Below are positions 41,192 to 50,663 of a DNA stretch of 64,000 nucleotides, piece by piece. Source of the DNA: Halorhabdus salina (GTDB lineage: Archaea > Halobacteriota > Halobacteria > Halobacteriales > Haloarculaceae). Where the stretch lies: positions 275,803-339,802 of the forward strand of contig NZ_JACDNP010000003.1 of assembly GCF_013839425.1 (NCBI RefSeq), given 5' to 3'. How positions within the stretch are numbered: position 1 is the stretch's first letter; each line of letters begins with the position of its first letter. Both the position numbers and the translations under genes were made by a program. The notes below the pieces were generated by a model. That model saw only the letters and a list, made by a program, of their open reading frames with translations, was not told where the DNA came from and ran no database searches.

Positions 41192-43210
41192 CTATGCCAA
41201 GAAAACGTGGCGCGGCCGATCGGCCAATACCTCACGCCCCCACTCGACGGTCTCGCGGAAATCATCCGAACGGAAGAACACCATCGCGTCCTCGCGACTG
41301 GCCCAGTTCGAGGCGATGAACATGTCGTTTTCGTCCTCGTGGTTGACCAGCAAGGCGGTCCCGTAGTGGCCGTCCATCGACGCGAGTTTCTCACCGACAG
41401 TCTCGAAGGTCTCGACGAATTCCTCGCGGTAGTCCGGCTTGACGGTGTAGAACATCCCCATCGTACCAAAGCCCTCAGCCTCGTCGGCCCGACCCACGAC
41501 GCCGGGCACGTCGGCGAGGGCATCACCGGCCGCCTGGGCCGCCGATTCAGTCTCCCAGAGACTGACGATCGCCGTCGGCTCGCTATCGTCGACGGCCGCA
41601 ATCTCACCTGGCCCGGTCTCATAGACAGCCGTCTCGACGTGGTCGTCGTCTGTCCGGAAGGTCTCACGGAGGTCAGCGACGTCAGCCGTCAGTGACTCGA
41701 TACCGGCCGTCGAATAGACGACCAATGCGTAGACGTCCTCGCCGTGGGGCTGGCCCGCGTAGACGTCATGTTCGGCGAGTTCGCGCCTGACAGCCGCAGT
41801 GTCCGTTTCGCTGTCGGAGTCAGTCCCGCGGTCGTCGCCTGTGGCACTTTTAGCGTTCTGGGCAGACGGGGCATCGTGAGGTTCCAAACCACCACCATAC
41901 CGTTCGCTGATCTCCGGAAGGTCGCCCAGGAAGCCGGCAGCGGTTTCGGCGGCTTCCTCAGCCGTCCATAGCGATGCGACGGCAGACCGCCCGCTCGACG
42001 CCCGGACGAGCGTCGCGACGTGTCGATCGTAGTGATCGAAGTTCTCACGCAGCCCGGCGACGTCGTCAGCCAGTTCCGCCGCGTCGGCGTTGGAGTAAAA
42101 GAGGAGTCCGTACTCCCCGCCCTCGTAATCCTCCCCCTCCCGAATGCCAAGCTGGAACAGCCGTTGTTCGAGGTTGTCGATGGTGGCGTACTCGGCGTCC
42201 GAGACGTCAGGGCGAGCACCACCCCCCGGGTGTTCGTCGGCTCCCCCGCCGTCGTCATCGTCCGGTTCGGCATGGGGGTGGTCGTCGCCGGTCGGTTCGG
42301 CGTGGGGATGGTCGTCGGTTGTCGTCTCCCCGTGTGGGTGACCCGACGACTCGTCGTCGTTCTCGACGGCATCGGCCGGCGTCGCAGGCCCAGCCTGGCT
42401 GTCAGCAGCGTCGCCTGTCCCGGCGGCGATCGGATCCCCGGCGAGATATGATTCGAGATCCTCGGGAGCCAGTCGACGACCGACCGTGAAGGGGCCGAAC
42501 TCGGCGTACTTCGAGCTGGACGGGTCAAAGCGCATCTCGTAGAGGAGATCCTTGACGTCGGTGAGATCGTCGGCCCACAGCGTCACGCCCCACTCCCAGT
42601 CGTCCAGGCCGATCGCACTGGAAATCATCTGGGTGACCTTGCCAGCGTAGTCCCGGCCGATATCCCCGTGGGCGTCCATGTGTTCGGCCCGCTCTTCGAA
42701 GGGGAGGTCATACCAGTTGTACTCCGGATCGCGCCGTTTGTCCATCGGATAGAAACTGACGTGCTCGGCGTCGGGAATATCGGGTTCGATCCGCGAGCGC
42801 ATGTACTTCGCGAGGCCAGAACTCTCGTCGAGATCTCCCTCGAAGAACTCACGGGCGCGCTCGGAGTAGCCCGATGCTTCCGTCACCGAGACGAACGAAT
42901 CAGTTCGCTCGGTGAAGCCGGCAAGCGTCGTCTGCTCGAAAGCTCGCTCCAGGTGGTCGAGGTCAGCGGTCGTCGGTCGAAGGTGGACGAACATGAGATC
43001 GGCTTCGTGACCCAGGACGCCGTAAACCGCCGATGCTCCTTCTTCAGCGTCGGTAACCGCAAGTGCCTCTTCCAGGTGCTCCTGGCCTTCCTGGAGGGCC
43101 GTATCCCGCGTTCGTTGGGGGGCGTCCCGCCAGTTGTCCCATGCGATCGTCCGGAAGTCGTGCAGTACGTACCACCCTTCTGCGGTGGGCGGTGCTTTTC
43201 GTCTACTCAT
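41192..43210 (-). CDS. pitA: PitA-type heme protein: HemQ/Cld domain fused to ABM-like domains
   Basis: A 672-residue fusion. Residues 1-255 are a chlorite-dismutase/HemQ domain with FYPMDKRRDPEYNWYDL (Y154, the catalytic tyrosine position of coproheme decarboxylases), the histidine of HMDAHG (H181) and SAIGLDDWEWGVTLWADD. A histidine-rich linker (about 285-330) has HPH repeated three times. Two ferredoxin-like segments follow (about 335-440 and 470-560) and a C-terminal antibiotic-biosynthesis-monooxygenase-like domain. Haloarchaeal PitA is described as a Cld-ABM fusion; this one looks longer. Likely role: coproheme decarboxylation to heme b. Neighbours give no further clue. Confidence 0.88.
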   Translation of the reverse strand: MSRRKAPPTAEGWYVLHDFRTIAWDNWRDAPQRTRDTALQEGQEHLEEALAVTDAEEGASAVYGVLGHEADLMFVHLRPTTADLDHLERAFEQTTLAGFTERTDSFVSVTEASGYSERAREFFEGDLDESSGLAKYMRSRIEPDIPDAEHVSFYPMDKRRDPEYNWYDLPFEERAEHMDAHGDIGRDYAGKVTQMISSAIGLDDWEWGVTLWADDLTDVKDLLYEMRFDPSSSKYAEFGPFTVGRRLAPEDLESYLAGDPIAAGTGDAADSQAGPATPADAVENDDESSGHPHGETTTDDHPHAEPTGDDHPHAEPDDDDGGGADEHPGGGARPDVSDAEYATIDNLEQRLFQLGIREGEDYEGGEYGLLFYSNADAAELADDVAGLRENFDHYDRHVATLVRASSGRSAVASLWTAEEAAETAAGFLGDLPEISERYGGGLEPHDAPSAQNAKSATGDDRGTDSDSETDTAAVRRELAEHDVYAGQPHGEDVYALVVYSTAGIESLTADVADLRETFRTDDDHVETAVYETGPGEIAAVDDSEPTAIVSLWETESAAQAAGDALADVPGVVGRADEAEGFGTMGMFYTVKPDYREEFVETFETVGEKLASMDGHYGTALLVNHEDENDMFIASNWASREDAMVFFRSDDFRETVEWGREVLADRPRHVFLA
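42264..42323 (-). repeat. two 30-bp tandem repeats in the PitA linker
   Basis: Two adjacent 30-bp units (42264-42293 and 42294-42323) starting GGTTCGGC, coding for the repeated DDHPHAEP decapeptides of the histidine-rich linker. They probably arose by slippage and can change linker length. Confidence 0.6.
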
Positions 43211-43337
43211 GGTATTCGATGGTTCGGGCCTCTTGGTAAGGAACCTTGCCCTCCCGACAAAGCCGCCCCCTTCCGATCGACTGCTCGGGCTGCAGTCGAG
43301 GGGAGGGTTTTAACCGCCGACGGCGTCAGGCTGGACC

Positions 43338-43691
43338 GTGAGCGAGGACTGCGACGACGGGGAGTTGCTCGCCCTTTTAGAGGACGATTATGCCCGAGCG
43401 ATCCTCGCAGCTACGAGTGCCCAACCTATGTCAGCCGAACGGCTCAGCGAGCGGTGTGACGCCTCGGATTCGACGATCTACCGGCGCGTCGACCGCCTGA
43501 AAGACCACGATCTGATCGACGAACAGACGCGGATCGATCCGGATGGCCACCACTACAGCGTCTACGTTTCACGGCTCCAGTCGCTAACCGTCACCTTCGA
43601 TGACGGTGACTACCGGATCGACCTGCAACGACGCCAACCCGCCGAGGAGGATCCGGCGGACCGGTTCACCAGGATGTGGCAAGACCTATGA
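43338..43691 (+). CDS. winged-helix regulator
   Basis: A 117-residue ArsR/HTH_20-like protein. The HTH is MSAERLSERCDASDSTIYRRVDRLKDHDLI, followed by a wing TRIDPDGHHYSVYV and an acidic C-terminus. GTG start. Its stop overlaps the ATG of the next membrane-protein gene (ATGA), a pairing seen repeatedly in haloarchaea, so the regulator probably senses or controls something at the membrane. Confidence 0.78.
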   Translation: MSEDCDDGELLALLEDDYARAILAATSAQPMSAERLSERCDASDSTIYRRVDRLKDHDLIDEQTRIDPDGHHYSVYVSRLQSLTVTFDDGDYRIDLQRRQPAEEDPADRFTRMWQDL

Positions 43692-43996
43692 CCGAGCTTG
43701 TCCCCGTCGAGATAGCTACGATCTCGATTCCGCTTGCCTCGGCCGCTCTTGGCCTGATAATCGGCTACCAAGCGTATCGCGGCTTTCGTCGCCACGACAA
43801 CCCGTCGATGCGATACCTCTCGCTCGGGTTGATACTGCTGACGGCCGTCTCGTACTCGCTTGCAGCTTTCGGGACGCTGCTCATTCGCTGGCGGCTCCTG
43901 CCCTTTTCTGCCGAGACGCCACTACTGCTCGTCGCCCGAATCACGCAGTTCGCCGGCCTGGCGTTGATCACGTACTCGCTCTATCGACGCCCATAG
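43688..43996 (+). CDS. three-helix membrane protein paired with the regulator
   Basis: A 102-residue protein with three predicted helices (about residues 9-29, 42-63 and 74-97). It resembles the DUF7521-type haloarchaeal proteins that follow wHTH genes. Its ATG lies inside the stop of the regulator gene. No catalytic motif. Function unknown. Confidence 0.7.
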   Translation: MTELVPVEIATISIPLASAALGLIIGYQAYRGFRRHDNPSMRYLSLGLILLTAVSYSLAAFGTLLIRWRLLPFSAETPLLLVARITQFAGLALITYSLYRRP

Positions 43997-44301
43997 TGCA
44001 CACTCGGGTTGGGCACGCCCTTTGGCCGCTGAAATTGACGTCGCATGCGCTCATTCTGGAGCATGACTGGAACGGCTGTATGAATCACACCGGTCCAAAC
44101 CAGCCGGTCACAACTGGTGAGTTCGATCGAAAAGCGGGCACAGGCAGTCCGTCGAATCGTCGACGGACGGGGCGGACGATCGATCGAGTGGAGGGCCGAT
44201 CGCGTCAGCGTGAATCCGGCAATCTATCGTTGCGTCTGTTTCCCCTTAGTACACGAACCCGACCTTCCGGCCAGGCAGATCGGGGAAGGGTTTAAATACG
44301 T
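43997..44301. other. 305-bp gap without a recognised gene
   Basis: Nothing coding can be supported. A palindromic TTTAAATA (about 44293-44300) lies just beside the site-2 protease stop and may be part of a terminator rather than a promoter. Several short GC repeats such as CGATCGATCG and CGTCGACGG are present. Confidence 0.4.
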
Positions 44302-46068
44302 TCACGAGAGCAGAAGCGGCCCAAATAGCATGAGCATGAGGCTCCCGAACATCACCAGCCCCACCGAGACCGTCACGGCCCGGACTACCCAGTGCTTGGC
44401 AAGCGGCGTCCGAGCGGCAATCGCCTCCGTACTCGTCCGCAACAAGTGGCCGCCATCGAGCGGGAACAGTGGGATTAAGTTGAATACAGCCAGGTTGACA
44501 TTGACCCAGGCGGTCCAAAAGAGGAGGTTCGCCAACGTGAATACGCCCCCGCCCAGGAACGCGAACGGCCCGGAGATCGTATAGAAGTTGGTTATCTGGC
44601 CGAGGAAACCGGCGAAGTTGTACGGAATCGCTGCATTCGCGACGGTGGCAAAGGGGAGCGTGACAATCGAGAGGATCTGGCGGCCCAAGGGGAGGTCCAT
44701 ATCCGTTCCGCCAGTGCCGCCAAGAATCGTCAAGTACGCCTCTGCAGGGTACTCGCGGATACCGAAGTCGTCGATGGCAATGCCGCTGATCCCCGGTTGA
44801 ATACCGGTGACACCGAGAAATCCAGTGTCGTCGCGCGGATTCTTTCCGAGTCTGACGGAGAACGTGTCGGGGTGCCCCTCAACGTACGCCCGAACCTGAA
44901 CTGACTGGTTGGGAACCGTCCGATCGAGGGCGTCTGCGAGATCAGTCTGAGAGATGATTCGCTCTCCATCGAAGTATGTGATGACAAGCGCGCCGCCGGC
45001 CGGTGCGCCCGCTCTGTCAAGCGGTTTGTCCGAAGCGACGCGACTCACGTATGCACCGATCGGTCCGGCAGTTTCGGTACCATTCTTCGTCTGGAGTGTC
45101 GCAACCGTTCGATTTTCGAGTGCGACTGTCAGCTCAGCCACCGTCGAGACAGGTGTGCCGTTGACGGCTACGATTCGATCGCCGCTGTCCACGGCGAGTG
45201 GCCCGTTCTCCAGCGCCGATGTGACGAAGATAGACCGCTCGATCTGGACGGACTGGCCGTCGTGTACAGAGAGAGAAACGGTCTGTTCGTCGGCGTCAGC
45301 GAGTGCTGCCGTCAGGTCAGTACTGTTCGAGACTGGTGTTCCGTCGACTCCGGTGATCACGTCACCTTGCCCGAGACCTGCGGTTTCGGCCGGCGAACCG
45401 GGAATCGCGCCGCCGACAGCCACACCGCCGACGGCCTGAATCGATCCGGCGACGGGACCAAACAACAACAATAGAGCGAGGATCGTCAGCACGAAATTGT
45501 TGGTGACGCCCGCCGCAAACATTCGCGTCTGGGCACCGCGATCGGCGTCTTGGCGGTCCTGTTCGTCAGGTTCGACGAACGCCCCGATCGGAATAATGGT
45601 GAACAGTGCCAGTCCCATCGAATCGATGTCGATGTTTTCGACCCGGCACAGTAGCCCGTGGCCCCCCTCGTGGACGACGAGTGCGAGGACCAGTCCGAAG
45701 ATAATCTCGGGGGCCGCTGCCAGTGGCAGGAAGTCGTTGAACCCTGGGATCACCAGCGCGTTTTTCGGCTCCTGGATCGGGTTCGTGCCCGGTTGTTGGA
45801 GGCTCATTATCCCAGAGAACACGATCGTCAGGAACATGCCGACGAGGACGAGCAGGCCAAAGCCGACGCCGACGTTGGCCCAGGCTCGCCAGAACCGGTG
45901 GTGGCGAGCCAGCCGATCGAGCAGTGCTTTCCCACGTTCGGTGTGAACCGTCGTGATCGGCCCAGAGACATGCAAAAACGAGGGTAGATACCCGCGGCGT
46001 CGGAGGGCACCCATCCCAGCGACATAGGCGAGAACGCCAGCGAGGACTAGCGTGAGCGTATCGACCAT
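44302..46068 (-). CDS. site-2 protease family membrane metalloprotease (copy 1)
   Basis: A 588-residue polytopic M50 protease. The zinc site is VVHEGGH (H133, E134, H137) and the third ligand is in LFPLDGGHLLR near the C-terminus. Two PDZ-like repeats lie between them (GGVAVGGAIPGSPAETAGLGQGDVI and DSGDRIVAVNGTPVS). About six hydrophobic helices are seen. S2P enzymes cut membrane-anchored regulators within the bilayer; the substrate is unknown. It is a tandem duplicate of the 46174-47880 gene. Confidence 0.88.
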   Translation of the reverse strand: MVDTLTLVLAGVLAYVAGMGALRRRGYLPSFLHVSGPITTVHTERGKALLDRLARHHRFWRAWANVGVGFGLLVLVGMFLTIVFSGIMSLQQPGTNPIQEPKNALVIPGFNDFLPLAAAPEIIFGLVLALVVHEGGHGLLCRVENIDIDSMGLALFTIIPIGAFVEPDEQDRQDADRGAQTRMFAAGVTNNFVLTILALLLLFGPVAGSIQAVGGVAVGGAIPGSPAETAGLGQGDVITGVDGTPVSNSTDLTAALADADEQTVSLSVHDGQSVQIERSIFVTSALENGPLAVDSGDRIVAVNGTPVSTVAELTVALENRTVATLQTKNGTETAGPIGAYVSRVASDKPLDRAGAPAGGALVITYFDGERIISQTDLADALDRTVPNQSVQVRAYVEGHPDTFSVRLGKNPRDDTGFLGVTGIQPGISGIAIDDFGIREYPAEAYLTILGGTGGTDMDLPLGRQILSIVTLPFATVANAAIPYNFAGFLGQITNFYTISGPFAFLGGGVFTLANLLFWTAWVNVNLAVFNLIPLFPLDGGHLLRTSTEAIAARTPLAKHWVVRAVTVSVGLVMFGSLMLMLFGPLLLS

Positions 46069-46173
46069 CTACCGGAGTGACGGGTTCACCAGGCAAGAGA
46101 ATTGCGTCCTCCCGCTTCTATCTCCATTTGGTACGCCGGTGTGGGATGCCCGGCCAGTACCTGATGAAGCTTT

Positions 46174-47880
46174 CTATGCGAGCACTTGCCCCGCGAACAA
46201 CATCGCCATGAGACTGGCGAACATTACCAGCCCCACCGAGACCGTCACGGCCCGGACCGCCCAGCGCTCGTTCAGCCGCGTCCGGGCGACAACTGCCTCT
46301 GTACTTGCCCGCAACAGATGGCCGCCATCGAGTGGAAACAGTGGGATGAGGTTGAACAAGCCGACGTTGACGTTGATCCAGGCGGTCCAAAAGAGGATGT
46401 TTGCCAACGTGAACACGCCCCCGCCCAGGAACGCGAGCGGACCGGAAACTGTATAGAAGTTCGTCAACGGACCCAGGAAGCCGGCGAAGCCAAATGCACT
46501 TGGATCAAGCAGCGAGATGAACGGCACCATCAGAAACCAGAGGAACTGCTCGGCAAACGAAAACGAGGGCCCAGCCCCTTCACCACCAAGAACCGCGAGA
46601 TTCCGTTCGGTCGGATACTGCTGGACGCCGAACCCGAAGTCGTCGACAGTAAGGCCCGAAAAGCCAGCCTGGAGCCCCGCAACGCCGAGGAACGCACTTC
46701 CGTCTTCCGGGTGTTCACCGAGTGTGACAGCATAACTCGACCGATCGCCGTCGACGAACGCTTCGACCGTGATCTCGTCACCGGGGGCCGTGCCGTTCAA
46801 CGCCGAGAGCAGGTCCTGCCTGTGCAGCGTCCGTTCCCCGTCGACGTGGGTGATTACGGCCCCCCTTCCAGGAGAGGCACCGGCGGCTGCAAACGGCTCG
46901 CCTTCCAGGATTGTACTGACGTATGCCCCGACTGGTGCGGTCGTCTCGGTGCCGTTTGCGGTCCGGAGTGTCGCAACTGTCCGGTTCCCGACATCTTTGC
47001 GAAAGTCTCCGAGGGTCCTGATCGTGGTCCCATTGACACTGGCGATCGTGTCGTTGGCTGTGAGGTCGAAGGGGCTGTTGACGACCGCTCTTGTTACGAT
47101 AACGGACCGTTCGAGCGTGACTGTCCCCTTCTCCCGGAGCGTGACCGTCGTCTCGTTGAGGTCCGTGATAACGTCTCCGCGTTCGATCCCGGTCTGGTCG
47201 GCCGGCGACCCCGCGAGAACTCCCCCAACTGCAACACCGTCGACAGCGTGGATCGACCCGGCGACCGGCCCGAACAACAGCATCAGGGCGAGAATTGTCA
47301 GTGCGAAATTGTTGGTCACGCCTGCGACGAACATCCGCATTTGGGCACCACGATCGGCATCCTGGCGGTTCTGTTTATCTGGATCGACGAACGCCCCGAT
47401 CGGAATAATGGTGAACAGTGCCAGTCCCATCGAATCGATGTCGATGTTTTCGACCCGGCACAGCAGTCCGTGGCCCCCCTCGTGGACGATCAGTCCCAGA
47501 GCGAGTCCGAAGATAATCTCGGGGGCCGCTGCCAGTGGCAGGAAGTCGTTGACGCCCGGAATGACGAGGGCGTCGGTCGGTTCCCTGATCGGATTGGCCG
47601 CCGGTTGTTGGAGGGCGAGGGCCCCTGAGAGAACGACAGTGCCAAACATACCGACGAGCACGAGCAGGCCAAACCCGAGGCCAACGTTGGCCCAGGCCCG
47701 CCATACGCGTCGGTGACGAGCCAGCCAGTCGAGGAATGCCTTGCCACGCTCGGTATGGAGCGTCGTGATGGGTCCCGACACGCGGAGGTACGAGGGGAGA
47801 TATCCCCACTGCTGGAGTGCCATCGCGGCAATCGAGTACGCAAGGATACCGACCAGTACCAGCGTGAGCGTCCCGACCAT
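46174..47880 (-). CDS. site-2 protease family membrane metalloprotease (copy 2)
   Basis: A 568-residue paralogue of the adjacent gene, with VHEGGH, LFPLDGGHLLR and PDZ segments (AGSPADQTGIERGDVI, TANDTIASVNGTTI). The part around the HEGGH site is nearly identical in DNA to copy 1 (about 100 bp around 45590-45690 versus 47400-47500), while the PDZ region and C-terminal loops differ strongly. Same strand, 105 bp apart, no obvious promoter specific to each. Confidence 0.88.
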   Translation of the reverse strand: MVGTLTLVLVGILAYSIAAMALQQWGYLPSYLRVSGPITTLHTERGKAFLDWLARHRRVWRAWANVGLGFGLLVLVGMFGTVVLSGALALQQPAANPIREPTDALVIPGVNDFLPLAAAPEIIFGLALGLIVHEGGHGLLCRVENIDIDSMGLALFTIIPIGAFVDPDKQNRQDADRGAQMRMFVAGVTNNFALTILALMLLFGPVAGSIHAVDGVAVGGVLAGSPADQTGIERGDVITDLNETTVTLREKGTVTLERSVIVTRAVVNSPFDLTANDTIASVNGTTIRTLGDFRKDVGNRTVATLRTANGTETTAPVGAYVSTILEGEPFAAAGASPGRGAVITHVDGERTLHRQDLLSALNGTAPGDEITVEAFVDGDRSSYAVTLGEHPEDGSAFLGVAGLQAGFSGLTVDDFGFGVQQYPTERNLAVLGGEGAGPSFSFAEQFLWFLMVPFISLLDPSAFGFAGFLGPLTNFYTVSGPLAFLGGGVFTLANILFWTAWINVNVGLFNLIPLFPLDGGHLLRASTEAVVARTRLNERWAVRAVTVSVGLVMFASLMAMLFAGQVLA

Positions 47881-47927
47881 CGTATCGAACTGGAACGGCC
47901 CGGTTGTAAAGTACGTTCCGCTCGCGG

Positions 47928-49568
47928 TCAGCGATCGCGCCGCAATCGACCGACGACGAACTCACGATCGAGCGTCGCGAGGAATGGGCCAAGTTTCGGC
48001 CCTTCGTCGAGATCGAACAACAATCGGTAGCCGGCCGAAAAGAAGTCACCGACGTCCAGATCGTATTCGTCGGCAAGTTCGTAGATCCGGCCTTGGATAG
48101 CCTCACCGTCTGCGCCGTCGGCGACGAAGTCAGCGAGGGCATCGAGAGCAGCCGCCGTATCCGCATCGAAATCGACGGCTGGGAGCTCCTCGCGCTTGAG
48201 GTCGTAATTGAAGGCGTTGTCCGTCCGGCGCGCCCAGGTCCGGGCCTTCTCGACGCGAGCGAGTGCGTCTTCGACGGCCCACGCCGGCGCATCATCGGGA
48301 ATGTGGCCTTCGCGCCGGGCGATCTCTTCGCGGAGTTCGGGGTCGTCGGTCATGGCCAGAACGGCGGCGAACGTGTAGGGAATCCGAACACGCCCCTCGC
48401 GTGGCTCGTCAACAGCGATCGGGTAGACCTGCTCGGCCCGCTCACGCTCGTCGGCGTCGGCCTCGATCTCATCGAAGTAAACCCGTTCCAGGCGGTCGAA
48501 TTCGTCGACGAGCTGGTCAATGTGGGCGACGTTGAAATCGCGCTGCTTCCGGGGATCTTTACAGAAGAAATACCGGAAGACCTCCGATTCGAGTAGATCA
48601 AGCACTTCTTCGGCCGTGACGACGTTTCCAGCCGACGAAGACAGGGCGTCGCCATTGAGCGTGAACCACTCGTACACCATCGCGACTGGGGGCTGGACGT
48701 CCAGTACGTTCTGGGCGATGTCGACACCCGACGGCCAAGAGCCTTCGGCGTGATCCTTGCCGAAGGGCTCGAAGTCGACGTCAAGAACACTCCACTGGGC
48801 AGGCCACTCGAAGCGCCAGGGGAGCTTCCCTTCTCGCAGGCTGACTGTCCCCTCGTGGCCACACCCATCGATGGTCTCCTCGCCGACAGTGACGTCCTGA
48901 CACGTATACGAGACTGTCCCTGCGTCGGGATCGACATCGGTGATGCCGTCCGTGAGCATCCCACAGGACTGGCACTCGGCCTGGAACGGGACGTAGGCCG
49001 CGTCGACACTGTTCTGGTAGTCGGCCAGCACTTCACGCGCTGATTGCTGGTTGTCGAGGATGTACTTAGTAATATCCTCGAACGTCCCGTCCGCGTAGAG
49101 GTCGGTATTCGAGACGACGTCGATCGGAATGTCGAGCAGGTCCGCACTGCGAGCCAGCAGCGTCGTAAAGTGCTCGCCGTAGGAGTCACAGCAACCGAAC
49201 GGATCCGGGATCGCCGTGTAAGGTTTGCCTAGATTGCGCCCGAGCGCGCCTGCATCGACTTCGCCGAGTTCGACGACGTTCCAGTCGAGATCGGCAAGTC
49301 GGCGGGGAAGTTTCCGCAGTCGGTCCTTGTCGTCACTCGTGAACACCTGCCGAACGTTGTGCCCGCGATCGCGCAGGACTTCCGCGACGACATACCCCCG
49401 GACGATTTCGTTGAGGTGGCCAATGTGGGGGACGCCGGATGGCGAGACACCGCCCTTGATCACAATCGGTTCCGTCGGCTCGCGGGACTCGATGGCGTCC
49501 GCGACAGCCTCGCCCCAGAATGCGCGATCGCTCTCCTCGATTGTCGTGTATGGATCGTGATCAGTCAT
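47928..49568 (-). CDS. lysS: lysyl-tRNA synthetase, class I
   Basis: A 546-residue archaeal class I LysRS. The HIGH motif is HIGH at 48-51 (PSGVPHIGHLNE) and the KMSKS-equivalent is LSSSAGN. The zinc site has CQSCG and further cysteines (TCQD, DGCGH). It charges tRNA-Lys. ATG 49568 is chosen because the nine extra upstream codons are not conserved. Its 5' end is 60 bp from the UMP kinase gene; both are on the minus strand. Confidence 0.95.
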   Translation of the reverse strand: MTDHDPYTTIEESDRAFWGEAVADAIESREPTEPIVIKGGVSPSGVPHIGHLNEIVRGYVVAEVLRDRGHNVRQVFTSDDKDRLRKLPRRLADLDWNVVELGEVDAGALGRNLGKPYTAIPDPFGCCDSYGEHFTTLLARSADLLDIPIDVVSNTDLYADGTFEDITKYILDNQQSAREVLADYQNSVDAAYVPFQAECQSCGMLTDGITDVDPDAGTVSYTCQDVTVGEETIDGCGHEGTVSLREGKLPWRFEWPAQWSVLDVDFEPFGKDHAEGSWPSGVDIAQNVLDVQPPVAMVYEWFTLNGDALSSSAGNVVTAEEVLDLLESEVFRYFFCKDPRKQRDFNVAHIDQLVDEFDRLERVYFDEIEADADERERAEQVYPIAVDEPREGRVRIPYTFAAVLAMTDDPELREEIARREGHIPDDAPAWAVEDALARVEKARTWARRTDNAFNYDLKREELPAVDFDADTAAALDALADFVADGADGEAIQGRIYELADEYDLDVGDFFSAGYRLLFDLDEGPKLGPFLATLDREFVVGRLRRDR

Positions 49569-49628
49569 CGTCTCGTGTGAATCGGTGGCAATCACGTACT
49601 GCGTTTACGTTCAAATACATCGCACACA

Positions 49629-50321
49629 TCACGACTCGCTGTCCGGGACGATCTCGGTCCCGTCGTGGTCGTCGTCCAGAACGGCACGGACGATTCGCTG
49701 GGGATCGTTGCCATCGAGGACGATCGCCCGGATTCCGGATCGCTGGATGAGTTTGGCAGCCAGTAAGTCGACAGGTGCGTTGCTCCCGGCGTTCATCTCG
49801 ATACCGGCAATCACGTCGACCAGTTTGCCGACGGACAGTTCGTCGAACTTCGCGGCGTCGGGATCGACGTCCGGATCGGCACTGAACACGCCTGGAACAC
49901 TCGTCGCGTAGACGAGCACATCCGCATTGACGTACTCGGCGAAAGCTGCACCCACGGCGTCGGTCGTCTGACCGGCAACCATGCCGCCCAGCACCGGCAG
50001 GTCGCCCCGTCGAAGGGCCTCACGTCCGGTTTCGTAGCTTTCGATCGGTTCGGGAGCGGCCCGATCGCCTAACGCTGCGATCAACAGCCTGGCGTTCAGC
50101 CGTGTCGCCGCGATCCCGATGTGATCGAGTTCCATCTCGTTGGCATCGAGTACCCGCGCTGCCCCGATGTAGTCCCTGGCGACGCTGCCACCGCCAGTGA
50201 CAGCGCCGACCTCGTGGCCAGCAGCCGCCAATTCAGTCAAGGCTTCCGCGTGTTCGGCCACGCGTGCTTCGTTCAGATCGGGCGCGAGTACACTCCCACC
50301 GATCGAGACGACTATTTTCAT
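49629..50321 (-). CDS. pyrH: archaeal UMP kinase
   Basis: A 230-residue amino-acid-kinase fold enzyme. KIVVSIGGSVL and VGAVTGGGSVARDYI bind the phosphates, and DVLVYATSVPGVFSADPDVDP and DLLAAKLIQRSGIRAIVLDG match the archaeal UMP kinase group. It makes UDP from UMP with ATP. Start is ATG 50321; extra N-terminal residues are excluded. It leads into lysS, so the two may be co-transcribed. Confidence 0.93.
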   Translation of the reverse strand: MKIVVSIGGSVLAPDLNEARVAEHAEALTELAAAGHEVGAVTGGGSVARDYIGAARVLDANEMELDHIGIAATRLNARLLIAALGDRAAPEPIESYETGREALRRGDLPVLGGMVAGQTTDAVGAAFAEYVNADVLVYATSVPGVFSADPDVDPDAAKFDELSVGKLVDVIAGIEMNAGSNAPVDLLAAKLIQRSGIRAIVLDGNDPQRIVRAVLDDDHDGTEIVPDSES

Positions 50322-50663
50322 TGGGTCGCCGTAGCTTCGATTCACTCTTAAGGGTTGTCAAGCAGTGTGTCTACGGTCCGTGTGAACCGACCGCTCGATG
50401 GGTGGCAAATTCGTTTCTTCCACTGTGAATCTGTCGATAATCTGTGGAATTTCGACGTTTTGCGTGTCATCAGTGCCACATATTTACTATAGTGTTCATA
50501 AGAAATAATCTCTAAAAGTCCTTTATAAAATTTTTTAGTGCCTCTGAAAACGCTATAAAATGTGCCAGTCCACTCCATCGAATGCTAAAACGTCCCGAAC
50601 CAACTCGAAGCTTCACCCCTATATATACCCGTCTATCCAGTACAGGGTAGTGAGGTAACTCAA
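50322..50663. promoter_or_regulatory. 342-bp AT-rich gap with the DUF7123 gene promoter
   Basis: No gene is supported. Positions 50470-50580 are strongly AT-rich with CTTTATAAAA-like stretches. TATATATA (50620-50627) is a strong TATA box 40 bp before ATG 50664, and GAGGT lies seven bases before that ATG, so the transcript has a short leader with a ribosome-binding site. Confidence 0.5.

Noticed and set aside
42241..42330. The pitA linker repeats as a mobile or CRISPR-like repeat
   Set aside because: They are two in-frame 30-bp units coding for a histidine-rich linker and are best explained by slippage.
44288..44301. TTTAAATA as a promoter
   Set aside because: It lies directly beyond the 3' end of the minus-strand S2P gene and no gene starts nearby in either direction.
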